Shown here: in pieces, positions 1-7,900 of the stretch
Position numbering within the stretch: the first letter of the stretch is position 1
Layout of the letters: every line of letters begins with the position of its first letter
Assembly: GCA_023702235.1 (NCBI GenBank)
Contig: JAMQCR010000001.1
Location: forward strand, 2,170,001 to 2,234,000
DNA length: 64,000 nucleotides
Source of the DNA: Neobacillus pocheonensis
GTDB lineage: Bacteria > Bacillota > Bacilli > Bacillales > Cytobacillaceae
Reading direction: 5' to 3'
Notes under the pieces: model-generated
Seen by the model: the letters and a program-made list of their open reading frames with translations, nothing else
What the model was told of the DNA's origin: nothing
The model's database searches: none
Position numbers and translations under genes: made by a program

Positions 1-394
1 GACTAGGGATATCCTGTATTAATGTTCCTCCTAGGGCGACATTTAGAATTTGAACACCTCTGCAAATTGCAAGAAGTGGAATATTGTTGTCAATCGCATA
101 TTTCACAATAGTTAACTCTGGCAAATCCCTCTCTGGTATAGTGGGTCCTAAATTGAGATGTGGATCTTGACCATAAAGTTTGGGATCGACGTCTTCTCCC
201 CCACTTAGGATAATTCCATCACATAAAGGCAGCATTTCTAAAGCAATCCCCGAGTTAATAAAAGGAAGGATAATAGGTGTCCCTCCATTCGCTGCAACAC
301 TTTTATGATAATCATGGTGCACATATACACCTTCCATATATTCGTTATGTTTGACATAGGCACCGGTTATGCCAATGATCGGCTTCTTCCTCAT
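1..394 (-). CDS. Gamma-glutamyl-gamma-aminobutyrate hydrolase-like class I amidotransferase (partial)
   Basis: The gene runs off the left edge, and the N-terminal 131 codons are visible. It starts MRKKPIIGITG, typical of the PuuD-like peptidase C26 family, which hydrolyses gamma-glutamyl amides with a catalytic cysteine. The nucleophile elbow LLAICRGVQILN and the following GGTLIQDIP segment are both present, as is an ILSGGEDVDP stretch characteristic of the family. The missing part should carry the His and Glu of the triad. No frameshift is seen in the visible part. The exact substrate cannot be decided here. Confidence 0.85.
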   Translation of the reverse strand, partial: MRKKPIIGITGAYVKHNEYMEGVYVHHDYHKSVAANGGTPIILPFINSGIALEMLPLCDGIILSGGEDVDPKLYGQDPHLNLGPTIPERDLPELTIVKYAIDNNIPLLAICRGVQILNVALGGTLIQDIPS

Positions 395-498
395 TTTTAT
401 TCCCCCAATGGACTATTCTTGCTTTGAACGTTTAATTTTATAATTCTTAAATTCAGTTAAAATACCCGTTTAGCTCAACAAGACAAAATTTAATCACA

Positions 499-1116
499 TT
501 ATTTACATTTTTTGAGATTTTTCTTCATGAGGGATGCTACTTGTATTTCATCTTGCTTGGAAGTGTTTTCTAGCTGCTTAATAATTAACTCTTGTCGTTC
601 CACAGGATGATTTTGACTTAATTTAGCTTTTGCTTCAATTTTTGTGATTGTTATTTTGAACGCTACAATTCCTTTACTCATTCCTTCGATAAAACTGGGA
701 TCTACATCATTTAAATTGTATGGACTATCTGGGCTTTCATATTTATTTACCAAATCATTTAATGAATCGAATTTAACTTTTCGATCTCCGACAAATTCCA
801 TTTTTCCATATAAATGGATAGACACATAATTCCAAGTAGGTACTGCCTTAGTTGTTTCGTACCAAGAAGGTGAAATATAACAATGAGGACCTTGGAAAAC
901 CACAAGAACTTGTTGGTTTTCTACATCCTTCCATTGTTCGTTTGGACGAGCAAAATGACCATATAAAGCATTTTCATCTTTGTTTAATATCAGTGGAAGA
1001 TGAGTAGCGTACGGTTCTCCATTATGCTGAGAAAATAAAGTGGCAAAGCTGTATTTTTCGATAAAGTCATAAATAATTTCATCATCCTCAATTTTAAAAT
1101 GCTCAGGTATATACAT
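499..1116 (-). CDS. paiB: PaiB-like FMN-binding transcriptional regulator
   Basis: The 205-residue protein opens MYIPEHFKIEDDEIIYDFI and contains ATHLPLIL, a GHFARPNEQW segment and the PSWYETTKAVPTWNYVSIH block. All are hallmarks of the PaiB/FMN-binding split-barrel family. In Bacillus subtilis, PaiB is linked to negative control of protease production and sporulation. A GAGGAGG ribosome binding site sits just upstream of the ATG. The partner gene paiA, an acetyltransferase usually adjacent in B. subtilis, is not next to it, although a different GNAT gene lies 0.8 kb away. The length matches the family and the frame is intact. Confidence 0.88.
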   Translation of the reverse strand: MYIPEHFKIEDDEIIYDFIEKYSFATLFSQHNGEPYATHLPLILNKDENALYGHFARPNEQWKDVENQQVLVVFQGPHCYISPSWYETTKAVPTWNYVSIHLYGKMEFVGDRKVKFDSLNDLVNKYESPDSPYNLNDVDPSFIEGMSKGIVAFKITITKIEAKAKLSQNHPVERQELIIKQLENTSKQDEIQVASLMKKNLKKCK

Positions 1117-1281
1117 AATGCTTCCTCCTCGTTTCTAATAGTTCAACAAGAACATATAATTTTCATAGTGTTCTAGTCATAATAAAATCAGTTTGTTTTT
1201 ATCCCTCATATAAAAGGAATGGGATCCACTCTTAACAAAAGTGCACTTTTTCATAATTATTGTCATTTTAATTGACCTCGC

Positions 1282-1734
1282 TTAGTAATCTCTCTTATTT
1301 CCCTTTTTTACGAAATCCCAATCGACCTCTATATTTTTTCTAACCCGTTGAAGAAGATTAAAGATTGTTCCTATTTCTTCTTCGGAAAAACCAGATAATG
1401 CAACCCTATTGGAATATTCTCCTTCTCTCTTTATAAAGGGATAAATTTTTTCACCTTTATCCGTTGGAAATAGTTTATTAATTTTTTTGTTAACTTCATC
1501 ATCTTTCTTTTCTATAAACCCTTGAATCTCAAGTTTTTTTATGGCACGGGCTGCTGTTGTACGGTCTACTTTTATCATCTCTGCTAACTTTTCTTGAATG
1601 ATTCCTGGATTTTCACATATTCGTACCAGGTACAAATACTGCCCTTTTGTAAGATCAAATTCTTTAAATTCTATATTACTTATAGAATCTAATGACCTCG
1701 CTATTATACCAATTTCACGAAGAATTTCCTTCAT
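1282..1734 (-). CDS. MarR-family transcriptional regulator
   Basis: The 150-residue protein has a MarR winged-helix core. The recognition region reads EKLAEMIKVDRTTAARAIKK at about residues 50-70, followed by LEIQGFIEKKDDEVNKK, the wing. It starts at ATG behind AAGGAG. It is divergent from a GNAT acetyltransferase, and the intergenic region holds two TTGCA-type palindromes that look like its operators. It probably represses itself and the acetyltransferase; this is inference from the arrangement. The ligand is unknown. Confidence 0.87.
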   Translation of the reverse strand: MKEILREIGIIARSLDSISNIEFKEFDLTKGQYLYLVRICENPGIIQEKLAEMIKVDRTTAARAIKKLEIQGFIEKKDDEVNKKINKLFPTDKGEKIYPFIKREGEYSNRVALSGFSEEEIGTIFNLLQRVRKNIEVDWDFVKKGNKRDY

Positions 1735-1763
1735 TTATAAAACTCCTTAACATATTAATTATC

Positions 1764-1824
1764 ATTGCATTTGCAACAAAAATGTTATAAATTAATTTTA
1801 AATTATTTTTGTTGCATTTACAAT
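1764..1824. promoter_or_regulatory. Pair of putative MarR operators
   Basis: Two related palindromic boxes lie in the marR/GNAT intergenic gap. The first is ATTGCATTTGCAACAA (from 1764; arms TTGCA and TGCAA). The second is TTTTGTTGCATTTACAAT (1807-1824; one arm mismatch). Their spacing and their position between divergent genes suit dual repression by the adjacent MarR protein. This is inference from symmetry only. Confidence 0.5.
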
Positions 1825-1878
1825 AAAAATACCATTAGATTGTCAAGCCTTAAATAAATCTAGAAAAGGACTGATAAA

Positions 1879-2313
1879 ATGAATTCAAAAAGAATAACAC
1901 AAGAAATTGATTTAAAAAAAGCTTTTCATATTAGAAATGAAGTATTCGTTGAAGAACAAGGTGTTCCCTTGGAAGATGAGTTTGATGAATTCGACACCCT
2001 TAATGAGCATTCTGAACATATTTTGGTTTATTATAATGAACAGCCTGTCGGAACTGGACGAGTAAGATGGGTTGATGGCTTTGGAAAATTGGAGAGAATC
2101 TGTATCCTAGAGTCTTCCCGTAAATTTGGGATTGGAAAATTAATTATTGAAACGTTAGAAGAAATCGCAAAAGAAAAAGGAGTATCCAAGGTAAAATTAC
2201 ACGGGCAAACACAAGCAGAAGGTTTTTATAAAAAATTGGGCTATCAGACTTCATCAAATATATTTATGGAAGATGGAATTCCACATATTTTAATGATAAA
2301 GGAATTCTGCTAA
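1879..2313 (+). CDS. GNAT-family N-acetyltransferase (YjcF/ElaA-like)
   Basis: The 144-residue single-domain GNAT carries the N-terminal RNEVFVEEQGVPLEDEFDE block seen in the YjcF/ElaA group. The acetyl-CoA loop is RKFGIGKLIIETL (the R/Q-x-x-G-x-G/A signature region), and the family end motif GFYKKLGYQT is present. AAAGGA precedes the ATG at good spacing. It is divergent from a MarR regulator that probably controls it. The substrate cannot be predicted. The frame is intact and the length normal. Confidence 0.85.
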   Translation: MNSKRITQEIDLKKAFHIRNEVFVEEQGVPLEDEFDEFDTLNEHSEHILVYYNEQPVGTGRVRWVDGFGKLERICILESSRKFGIGKLIIETLEEIAKEKGVSKVKLHGQTQAEGFYKKLGYQTSSNIFMEDGIPHILMIKEFC

Positions 2314-2318
2314 AAATT

Positions 2319-2474
2319 ATGAAAAGATTGGTTAAAACGAAATATATTTTTTATGGATTAGGTATCTTGATAGTATACCTTGGTATTTCTTTCACAATCG
2401 AATCAGATCTTGGAACTTCGCCTTTTGATACCCTTTTGGTCGGGCTATCAATTATGCCCCAAATGAATAGGTGA
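2319..2474 (+). pseudogene. YczE/YitT-type membrane protein, N-terminal remnant
   Basis: A 51-codon frame starts MKRLVKTKYIFYGLGILIVY, continues through ESDLGTSPFDTLLVGLS and ends after PQMNR. This matches the first membrane helix and the conserved GxxPxD loop of the YczE-like integral membrane family, whose full members have about 200 residues. The remaining helices are absent, so this is a truncated remnant. It begins 6 bp after the GNAT stop, so it may once have been the second gene of that operon. Confidence 0.6.
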
Positions 2475-2583
2475 CAGATATCACATTCCTACCAAATCAT
2501 TGCCCATTCCTCCAAAATAGATGAATAGGAATATAGTGGAATTAAGGTTAAGAAAAGTAGAAAGAATTTTATGAAATACAAAT

Positions 2584-2616
2584 AAACTTGCTACCATACG
2601 GCAGCAAGTTTTTTAG
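2584..2616. terminator. Hairpin terminator
   Basis: AACTTGCTACC and GGCAGCAAGTT form an 11-bp stem with one mismatch, followed by TTTTTT. It would terminate rightward transcription from the GNAT/YczE remnant region. Confidence 0.6.
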
Positions 2617-2644
2617 TTGACAGTTGAATACCTAGCGTTTCAAC

Positions 2645-2785
2645 TTAACAATACCTTTCTTGACTGGTAGGACGAATAATCATCTCATTAATTGCTACAT
2701 CAGAAGGTTGTTCAATTGCAAAAATAATGGCACGGGCAATACTTTCAGATTCAATTGCACCTTCATAAATCTTATCGTGCGTTAG
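2645..2785 (-). pseudogene. Short-chain dehydrogenase C-terminal remnant
   Basis: An open frame directly behind the cupin gene reads IYEGAIESESIARAIIFAIE and continues to NEMIIRPTSQERYC before a stop. This is the typical C-terminus of classical SDR oxidoreductases. Nothing upstream codes for the Rossmann fold or the YxxxK active site, so only about 45 residues survive. It abuts the cupin stop codon, suggesting a deletion joined the two genes. Confidence 0.6.
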
Positions 2786-2787
2786 TT

Positions 2788-3183
2788 TTATAGTTTATTA
2801 AACCATTCATCATCGACTGGTTCTAACCAATCCGTTTGCCCCGGTGTAATTGCTAAGTGTACAAACCAACTGTCTTTTGTGGCTCCATGCCAATGTTTCA
2901 CATTCGGCGGAATATTCACCACATCCCCTGTTTTAAGTAATTGAGCTGGTTTTCCTTCTTCTTGATACCAACCCTCACCACCAGTAACTAACAAAACTTG
3001 CCCAATTTTATGAGAATGCCAGTTATTGCGAGCTCCTGGAGCAAAGGTTACATTCCCGATTGGTGCATTTAGTGGCGTTTGATCGGTAAAAACCATTTGT
3101 AAATAGGCATCACCAATAAAGTTTGCTTCAACTTTTTGTCCCAATGGAAAGATTGTGCTATTGCTTAATTGTTCATTTGCCAT
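2788..3183 (-). CDS. Cupin-domain protein
   Basis: The 131-residue single cupin shows motif 1 as NNWHSHKIGQVLLVTGGEGW and motif 2 as GDVVNIPPNVKHWHGATKDS. The metal-binding histidines and a glutamate are visible. Proteins like this often accompany carboxymuconolactone decarboxylase-like or SDR genes, and an SDR remnant follows immediately downstream. It is probably a cytosolic metal-dependent enzyme or ligand-binding protein of unknown substrate. The frame is intact and the start MANEQL follows a plausible ribosome binding site. Confidence 0.85.
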   Translation of the reverse strand: MANEQLSNSTIFPLGQKVEANFIGDAYLQMVFTDQTPLNAPIGNVTFAPGARNNWHSHKIGQVLLVTGGEGWYQEEGKPAQLLKTGDVVNIPPNVKHWHGATKDSWFVHLAITPGQTDWLEPVDDEWFNKL

Positions 3184-3258
3184 ATCTTAATTCCTACTTT
3201 CTTTTGATTTTTAAAGTTGTGCGATTCTTTCTTTTAACTATGTCAAGTTAGGTTATGA

Positions 3259-3656
3259 TTAATCACGTTTTGTTACATACTTCATCCATAGCCCCCTATC
3301 GTCAAGTTTTTCGATTGCTTTTAAGGAGAAATTTGCTGGTTGTGGTTTTTTTAGATAAGAACTTGTTTCAAATAGTGTCAGGGAGTTTGATGTACCATCT
3401 GCAAATGGAACAAAAACCAAGCTTAACTCATCAATTAAGCCTTCGTTCAAAAAGGAGCCATTTAAATAGGCTCCGCCCTCTAGTAGTATACTTGTTCGCT
3501 CACTCCTAGACTGGTTTGAAGATATTTATCACTTTTTTCCTCAATGATATCCATGATTAATTGAGTTACTGCTTGACGTGTAACTTGTGCACCAATATAT
3601 GGCTCTCCTTTTTGGGTAATTATACATTTAGTATTACCTGATTGATGTGTAGCCAT
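3259..3656 (-). pseudogene. Dihydrofolate reductase/RibD-family protein, frameshifted
   Basis: The C-terminal part (ILLEGGAYLNGSFLNEGLID, then LSLVFVPFADGTSNS) is clearly the RibD-C/dihydrofolate-reductase-like fold. It is cut from its upstream part by a frameshift near 3505. Restoring one G (GTGAGCG to GTGGAGCG) would join LGVERTSILLEGG. The upstream part (start 3656, MATHQSGNTK) is less convincing as the same family, and much of the expected N-terminal half is missing. It is probably non-functional. Confidence 0.6.
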
Positions 3657-3729
3657 GTTAATCTTAAAAGCGTATAATCTAGATTAGAATTTTCTAATAT
3701 CCGTGCAGATTCAATCTGGGAACGCATTC

Positions 3730-3946
3730 TAGGGCTTTCGCCGATCTAACTTTGCGGTCACCATCATGAAGACGGGCGTCCCGATTGCATTGGCGAGTGG
3801 AAATACTGTAATAAGCTGTCCTGCAGCCGGTGGGAAACGCCGACGGAAGAAGGGACTTTATCCAAAATGCCAGAGATAACAAATTGTAACGTGCCAACCA
3901 AGAAGCTGATGAGAGTTAGCATGTAAATTTTTAATGTGTTATTCAT
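3730..3946 (-). pseudogene. MFS drug-exporter (AraJ-like), N-terminal remnant
   Basis: It starts MNNTLKIYMLTLISFLVGT, typical of the AraJ/YdhP-like major facilitator exporters. The frame breaks near 3833, where adding one C would continue as AAGQLITVFPLANAIGTPVF. It then stops at 3730-3732 after KLDRRKP. Only the first two helices remain of about 12. It is divergent from an intact AraC regulator that may once have controlled it. Confidence 0.7.
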
Positions 3947-4094
3947 GGTGATCTATCCACTCCCTTATCTATAATTTGATATTTTTACGTTGAAAATAAA
4001 GATGTGCAATAACTTGCATCCTTATTATGAAACAAATGAAATCACGACTGGTATCACAATCGTATCAAATGATTGCATAATCCTCTCACAGCCA

Positions 4095-4124
4095 TTTACC
4101 TAAAAAGTGAACATACATTATAAT
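4095..4124 (+). promoter_or_regulatory. Putative sigma-A promoter of the AraC gene
   Basis: TTTACC (4095-4100) and TATAAT (4119-4124) are separated by 18 bp, 36 bp before the AraC start. The hexamers match the sigma-A consensus well; no start site has been measured. Confidence 0.5.
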
Positions 4125-4159
4125 GAAACCATCAAGGATGAAGAAACAAGGAGGATTTT

Positions 4160-5077
4160 ATGTTTGAACAATTATATAGACAAAGAGTCGAGCTCACCAA
4201 AATCATCGAGGGTCACATAGGACAGGACGGTTCTCACATGACTGCTATTCCGTCTTTATCTTTCTCCCGTTACTCTAATGAAACTGGACCAAATTACGGA
4301 GTTTACAAGCCTTCCTTATGCATTGTCATTCAAGGGATGAAGGAGGTATTACTCTCACAAGAGCGTTTTCAGTATGGTCCTGCCGATTACCTTGTTGCAT
4401 CGGTTAAGCTACCAATAACCGGACAAGTCACAGAAGCCTCTTCCCAGGTTCCATACTTGGCTTTGAAACTTGAATTTACATCGAGTCAAATTTTAGAGGT
4501 GTTACGCGAATCTGAAATGGGTGTTGACAAGAAGGAAAATCCCAAGCGAGGTATGTATGTCAGCAAAATTGAGCCATCACTGCTGGACGCTGTAACCAGA
4601 TTAGCTCGACTCCTAGATAATCCGACGGATATCCCGGTACTTGCTCCTCTAATTATGAAAGAAATCATCTATAGGGTTCTGCAAGGAGAACATGGGGGGA
4701 TGCTGAAACAAATTGCAATTGAAGGAAGTTCTACCCATCAAATCAGTGATGTGATTGAACATATCATGAATAACCATGAGAAGTCTTTTAAGATTGAGGA
4801 ACTTGCGGAAATAGCAAATATGAGTGTCTCTTCACTTCATCGGCACTTTAAAGAGGTAACCGCGATGAGCCCAATTCAATTCCAAAAACAACTGAGACTG
4901 CAGGAAGCCCGGAGCCTGTTATTATCCGAATCAGCGGATGCAGCGGATGTTGCATTCCGTGTTGGCTATGAAAGTCCATCACAATTTAGCCGTGAATATT
5001 CGCGCATGTTTGGTTTACCACCTAAAGAAGATATAAAGCACCTAAGAGAGAACTATGACAAAACGATAAACGCGTGA
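4160..5077 (+). CDS. AraC-family transcriptional regulator (AraC_N type)
   Basis: The 305-residue protein has an AraC_N effector domain (about residues 20-180, including GVYKPSLCIVIQGMKEV) and a C-terminal double HTH. The HTH shows EELAEIANMSVSSLHRHFKE and then VAFRVGYESPSQFSREYSRM. The RBS AAGGAGG lies 7 bp before the ATG. YqhC-like relatives regulate oxidoreductases or exporters. Here the divergent neighbour is only an MFS remnant, so the regulator may have lost its nearest target. The frame is intact. Confidence 0.88.
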   Translation: MFEQLYRQRVELTKIIEGHIGQDGSHMTAIPSLSFSRYSNETGPNYGVYKPSLCIVIQGMKEVLLSQERFQYGPADYLVASVKLPITGQVTEASSQVPYLALKLEFTSSQILEVLRESEMGVDKKENPKRGMYVSKIEPSLLDAVTRLARLLDNPTDIPVLAPLIMKEIIYRVLQGEHGGMLKQIAIEGSSTHQISDVIEHIMNNHEKSFKIEELAEIANMSVSSLHRHFKEVTAMSPIQFQKQLRLQEARSLLLSESADAADVAFRVGYESPSQFSREYSRMFGLPPKEDIKHLRENYDKTINA

Positions 5078-5079
5078 AT

Positions 5080-5108
5080 CCCCTGCCTAATGGTGGGGGT
5101 CCTTTTTT
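5080..5108 (+). terminator. Rho-independent terminator after AraC gene
   Basis: CCCCTGCC (5080-5087) pairs with GGTGGGGG (5092-5099) through two G-U wobbles around a TAAT loop, followed by CCTTTTTTG. Confidence 0.7.
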
Positions 5109-5222
5109 GTGGAGGAAAAGGACAATTATCTAGGGAGATGCATTACCCTGAAAATTTTCGCAACTAACATAAAAATGCAGATTGTGAATATTTCACTTAA
5201 ACTAAACTGCTGCCACTTATAG

Positions 5223-5267
5223 TTGAATAAGGAAATCAATTTTTGTAAAATCAATTTCCTTATTCAA
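5223..5267. repeat. 14-bp perfect inverted repeat
   Basis: TTGAATAAGGAAAT (5223-5236) is repeated as ATTTCCTTATTCAA (5254-5267) with a 17-bp loop that itself can extend pairing. There is no clear T-tract, so it may be a miniature-element end or a regulatory hairpin ahead of the DUF421 gene. Confidence 0.55.
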
Positions 5268-5371
5268 AGACGGCTTCTCGTCTTTTCCCTTTTTTAATTA
5301 CAGAATAAAGGGTTGCTGTAAGGACATACTATCACAAAAGTACTATCGTGATTTATAAGGGAGAAACAGCA

Positions 5372-6059
5372 ATGCCAGGATCTGTTGAAATTATCTTTCG
5401 AACATTTACCGCTTTTATTTTATTGTGGGTATTTGTCCAGCTGCTCGGCAAACAGACGATTGCCCAGAGGACCTATCATCTTTATATCGCTTCAATTACG
5501 ATGGGGACAATCGCTGGAAATCTGGCATTCAATATTAAAATAAAGTCCTTGTATTTTATCATTGCAATTTTTATGATGGGTATCATCGTTTTTATGCTGA
5601 ATCTGGTTGCGGTTCGAAATGCACGCTTCCGGAATGGATCGCTGGAGAACCAGCTACCTTAATTCAAAAAGGACAAATTCTTGAAGAGTCAATGATGCAA
5701 GCGGGGTATTCAATGGATTCTCTTAAAAGGCTTTACGGGGCAAAGATATCTTTAACATCGAAGAGGTGGAGTGTGCTATTTTAGAGATAGATGGCTCACT
5801 CTCTGTTTTAAAAAAACCCCAATACCAAAATACCACTAAACAGGATTTGACAATACTACCTTCACCAGAAACTAAACCGGTAGAGCTGATCTATGATGGG
5901 AATATTTTATACGAAAACTTATCCAATCACAGCTACGACGAAGAATGGTTATTGGCTGAGCTTAAAAAAAGAAACTTTGCTGTTTTTGACATTGCGTATG
6001 CTGTCGTAGGGACAAAAGGAAATTTGTCTATTGATTTGTTTCGGAATCAATTAAATTAA
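5372..6059 (+). pseudogene. DUF421/YetF-family membrane protein, two frameshifts
   Basis: The start MPGSVEIIFRTFTAFILL follows AAGGGAG. The order is three N-terminal helices, the conserved FNIKIK segment, then the cytosolic part KWIAGEPATLIQKGQILEE and LEIDGSLSVLKKPQYQNTTK. These parts lie in three frames. One base is missing near 5628 (CGGAATGG, expected CGGAAATGG) and one near 5732 (AAAAGGCTTT, expected AAAAGGGCTTT). Both losses shorten a homopolymer. YetF-like proteins are sporeformer membrane proteins of unclear function. Whether the breaks are real or sequencing errors cannot be told here. Confidence 0.75.
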
Positions 6060-6119
6060 TAATTCTTCTACTTTAGCTCCATTAAAAAAGTCACCAAGAC
6101 GGTTGATCCTTCTTCCACA

Positions 6120-6160
6120 TGCCCCGTTAGTCGAATAAGAAAAGGGGCTGCAGCAACCCG
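6120..6160. repeat. Dispersed TGCTTCGTTAG-type repeat, copy 1
   Basis: TGCCCCGTTAGTCGAATAAG followed by AAAAGGGGCTGCAGC. It matches the intergenic family TGCTYCGTTAGTTRAAtAAGAAA seen at four or more other sites in this window. Confidence 0.5.
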
Positions 6161-6208
6161 ATTTTTCAACGAAAGCCATCTTTACTTTAAGTGAAATTCG
6201 CTCAAATC

Positions 6209-6233
6209 CTCGGGATATACCGAGTGTTTTTTT
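6209..6233 (+). terminator. Terminator after DUF421 region
   Basis: CTCGG (6209-6213), loop GATATA and CCGAG (6220-6224), followed by TGTTTTTTT. Confidence 0.6.
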
Positions 6234-6276
6234 GTAAATAATAAGATTGTTAAACAATAAATTGAGGAGGACTTGT

Positions 6277-6435
6277 ATGCAACAGAATCAACAAGCTAAA
6301 GAGAATTTGGGTTCGATTATGAAACCAGAATTTGCCGGAACTGATGCACAAAATGTAAAACAAGAAATTCAAAAAGATGTAAGCGAAGGACAAGGGGCAA
6401 TGACTTCCCGAGAGGCAGGAGCAATGCGCGATTAA
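6277..6435 (+). CDS. Small hydrophilic protein, spore-associated type (unconfirmed)
   Basis: The 52-residue protein starts at the ATG 7 bp after GAGGAGG, giving MQQNQQAKENLGSIMKPEFA; an earlier in-frame ATG lacks an RBS. The rest (GTDAQNVKQEIQKDVSEGQG) is rich in Gln, Glu and Gly with no membrane segment. This resembles the composition of small spore proteins of bacilli, but I do not recognise a named family. A strong terminator follows directly, so it is probably monocistronic. Confidence 0.75.
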   Translation: MQQNQQAKENLGSIMKPEFAGTDAQNVKQEIQKDVSEGQGAMTSREAGAMRD

Positions 6436-6464
6436 AAAACCACTCTGAGTGGTTTTTTATTTTT
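6436..6464 (+). terminator. Terminator after the 52-residue gene
   Basis: AAAAACCACT and AGTGGTTTTT form a 10-bp stem with a short CTG loop, then TTATTTTT. It overlaps the gene end. Confidence 0.85.
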
Positions 6465-6497
6465 CTGCTTAAAATTAAAAACTTTACATCTATCATT

Positions 6498-6734
6498 TCA
6501 ATTTGATGGAGATGCTGCAAATTTAATGAAAGTATCGATAGCATGCTGATGTATAAAATCATTTTCTTGTTTTCCTATTGTATAACCGCTTAATCCGCTG
6601 TATTTTTGACAGCACTCAGCTGACGCATTATAACCAACTAACAACTTGCTATGTTGATTGTCCAGCTTCAGCCCACAACCTTGGCATATTACTTTCTGTT
6701 CACTCCCTTTTTCTAACTCATTCTCATCTCCATC
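6498..6734 (-). pseudogene. DUF5946-type cysteine-containing protein, remnant
   Basis: A frame with no usable start codon reads KVICQGCGLKLDNQHSKLL, VGYNASAECCQKYSG, TIGKQENDFIHQHAID and ends SPSN. This matches the N-terminal half of DUF5946-like proteins (CxxCG motif, spEC, HQxxxDA). An upstream in-frame TAG (ending about 6737) leaves no ATG, and the C-terminal half is missing. I treat it as a decayed fragment. Confidence 0.6.
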
Positions 6735-7060
6735 CTATTGTACTAATATTTTAGTTGCCCCGTTGTTCAATTTTTTCATCTACTTTAATTAATCTGCTTA
6801 CTTAGTTAAACAAGAAAAGCTGTTTTCAGAAATGGCAGCTGGATCTTATAGATTAGCAACACTTGGTTGAACAAGTTTCTTCTTTTTTATTCCATATAAT
6901 TCTTGGCCTTTATCTCTTTGTGACGTCGACAAAAAAATCATTGGAAAAGGATGTTTTTTTATCCTTTAAGGCAATAAAACCTTTTATTATTAAATGTTTG
7001 TCCAAACTAAATTTCTCTTACCTACATACTTTATAACATAAAAATCAAGGGGGTGACATA
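6735..7060. other. Intergenic region, no gene
   Basis: AT-rich. It holds one dispersed-repeat copy (6795-6844), a small AAAAGGAT/ATCCTTT hairpin near 6946-6968 and the upstream region of the exosporium-like gene. No coding frame is supported. Confidence 0.6.
6795..6844. repeat. Dispersed TGCTTCGTTAG-type repeat, copy 2
   Basis: TGCTTACTTAGTTAAACAAG, then AAAAGCTGTTTTCAGAAATG and GCAGCTGG. The CAGCTGTTTTCAGAAATGGCAGCTG part is internally palindromic. Confidence 0.5.
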
Positions 7061-7504
7061 ATGGTTAGAATTATTGATTATCAAGCTACAGAACCACTTC
7101 GTAAGGTTAACAATAATAGCCCAATTGCTATTCCTCATTCTCCGAGACGTATTGTACTAGCATCTATCCGTATATCTATACCGCGAAGGGATGCAAATAA
7201 AAATCATGTAGAATTAATTGCGACAGTAGGCGTCCGAGGGGTAAGTGGCACATCACAAATTTTATTTAAGATCTTTCGTGATGGAAAAGAAATCTTTAGA
7301 GCTCAAGAGGGAGTGGAATCGGATCCTACATCAGAGGTTAATTATATTGTGACAGTACAAGCTATTGATACGAATGTTGGACAGGGATCACATCTCTATC
7401 AAGTGACCGCTGAAAATATTACAATTGGCACTGAAGCAGCTGTTGTAGGACCAATCTCGTTTAGTGGTTTAGCAGTAGCTCCTGATGACAGGGATCGCGA
7501 TTGA
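7061..7504 (+). CDS. Exosporium protein C-like (ExsC family)
   Basis: The 147-residue protein begins MVRIIDYQATEPLRKVN and contains VELIATVGVRGVSGTSQI, FKIFRDGKEIFRAQEG and VQAIDTNVGQGSHLYQVT. It is a beta-rich protein closely resembling the exosporium protein C family of Bacillus cereus-group spores. There is no signal peptide, as expected for a protein assembled onto the forespore from the mother cell. The RBS AAGGGGGTG is strong and a terminator follows. I did not identify a sigma-K promoter with confidence. Confidence 0.82.
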   Translation: MVRIIDYQATEPLRKVNNNSPIAIPHSPRRIVLASIRISIPRRDANKNHVELIATVGVRGVSGTSQILFKIFRDGKEIFRAQEGVESDPTSEVNYIVTVQAIDTNVGQGSHLYQVTAENITIGTEAAVVGPISFSGLAVAPDDRDRD

Positions 7505-7548
7505 TAGATTCAAATAGATCTTAGACTTCCAATAATCGTAAAGTCATC

Positions 7549-7585
7549 CTATACCCTTTATTGTTGAGGGGTATAGTTTTTTATT
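7549..7585 (+). terminator. Terminator after exosporium-like gene
   Basis: CTATACCC (7549-7556) pairs with GGGTATAG (7568-7575), followed by TTTTTTATTT. Confidence 0.85.
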
Positions 7586-7900
7586 TAAGTCTCTTACTGG
7601 ATTGGAAAATTGAAACATAAAATTGTTCTATCCTGAAATGCAGCAGTTTACTTGAACTTTAACAAAATATTTTCTATTTCACTAATGTAAATTTCAACAT
7701 TAAAACCTTTACTATTTCTTATTAAATTGCAACCTTTAGCTATATAACGATAATAAAAAAAGGACTGCCGAAAACAGTCCAATTGTTGTGAAACTAAAGT
7801 ACCCGTTTGAACAAGAAACGATGACACCTTGTTAAAGTATCACCCAATTAACTTAAACAAGCTCGGCAAAAAACTATCTATTCTGTTGAAAAAAATTTTT
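7586..7900. other. Intergenic region, no gene
   Basis: No coding signal. It contains a GGACTGCCGAAAACAGTCC hairpin near 7763 and a TACCCGTTTGAACAAGAAAC stretch that resembles a degenerate copy of the dispersed intergenic repeat. Confidence 0.55.
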
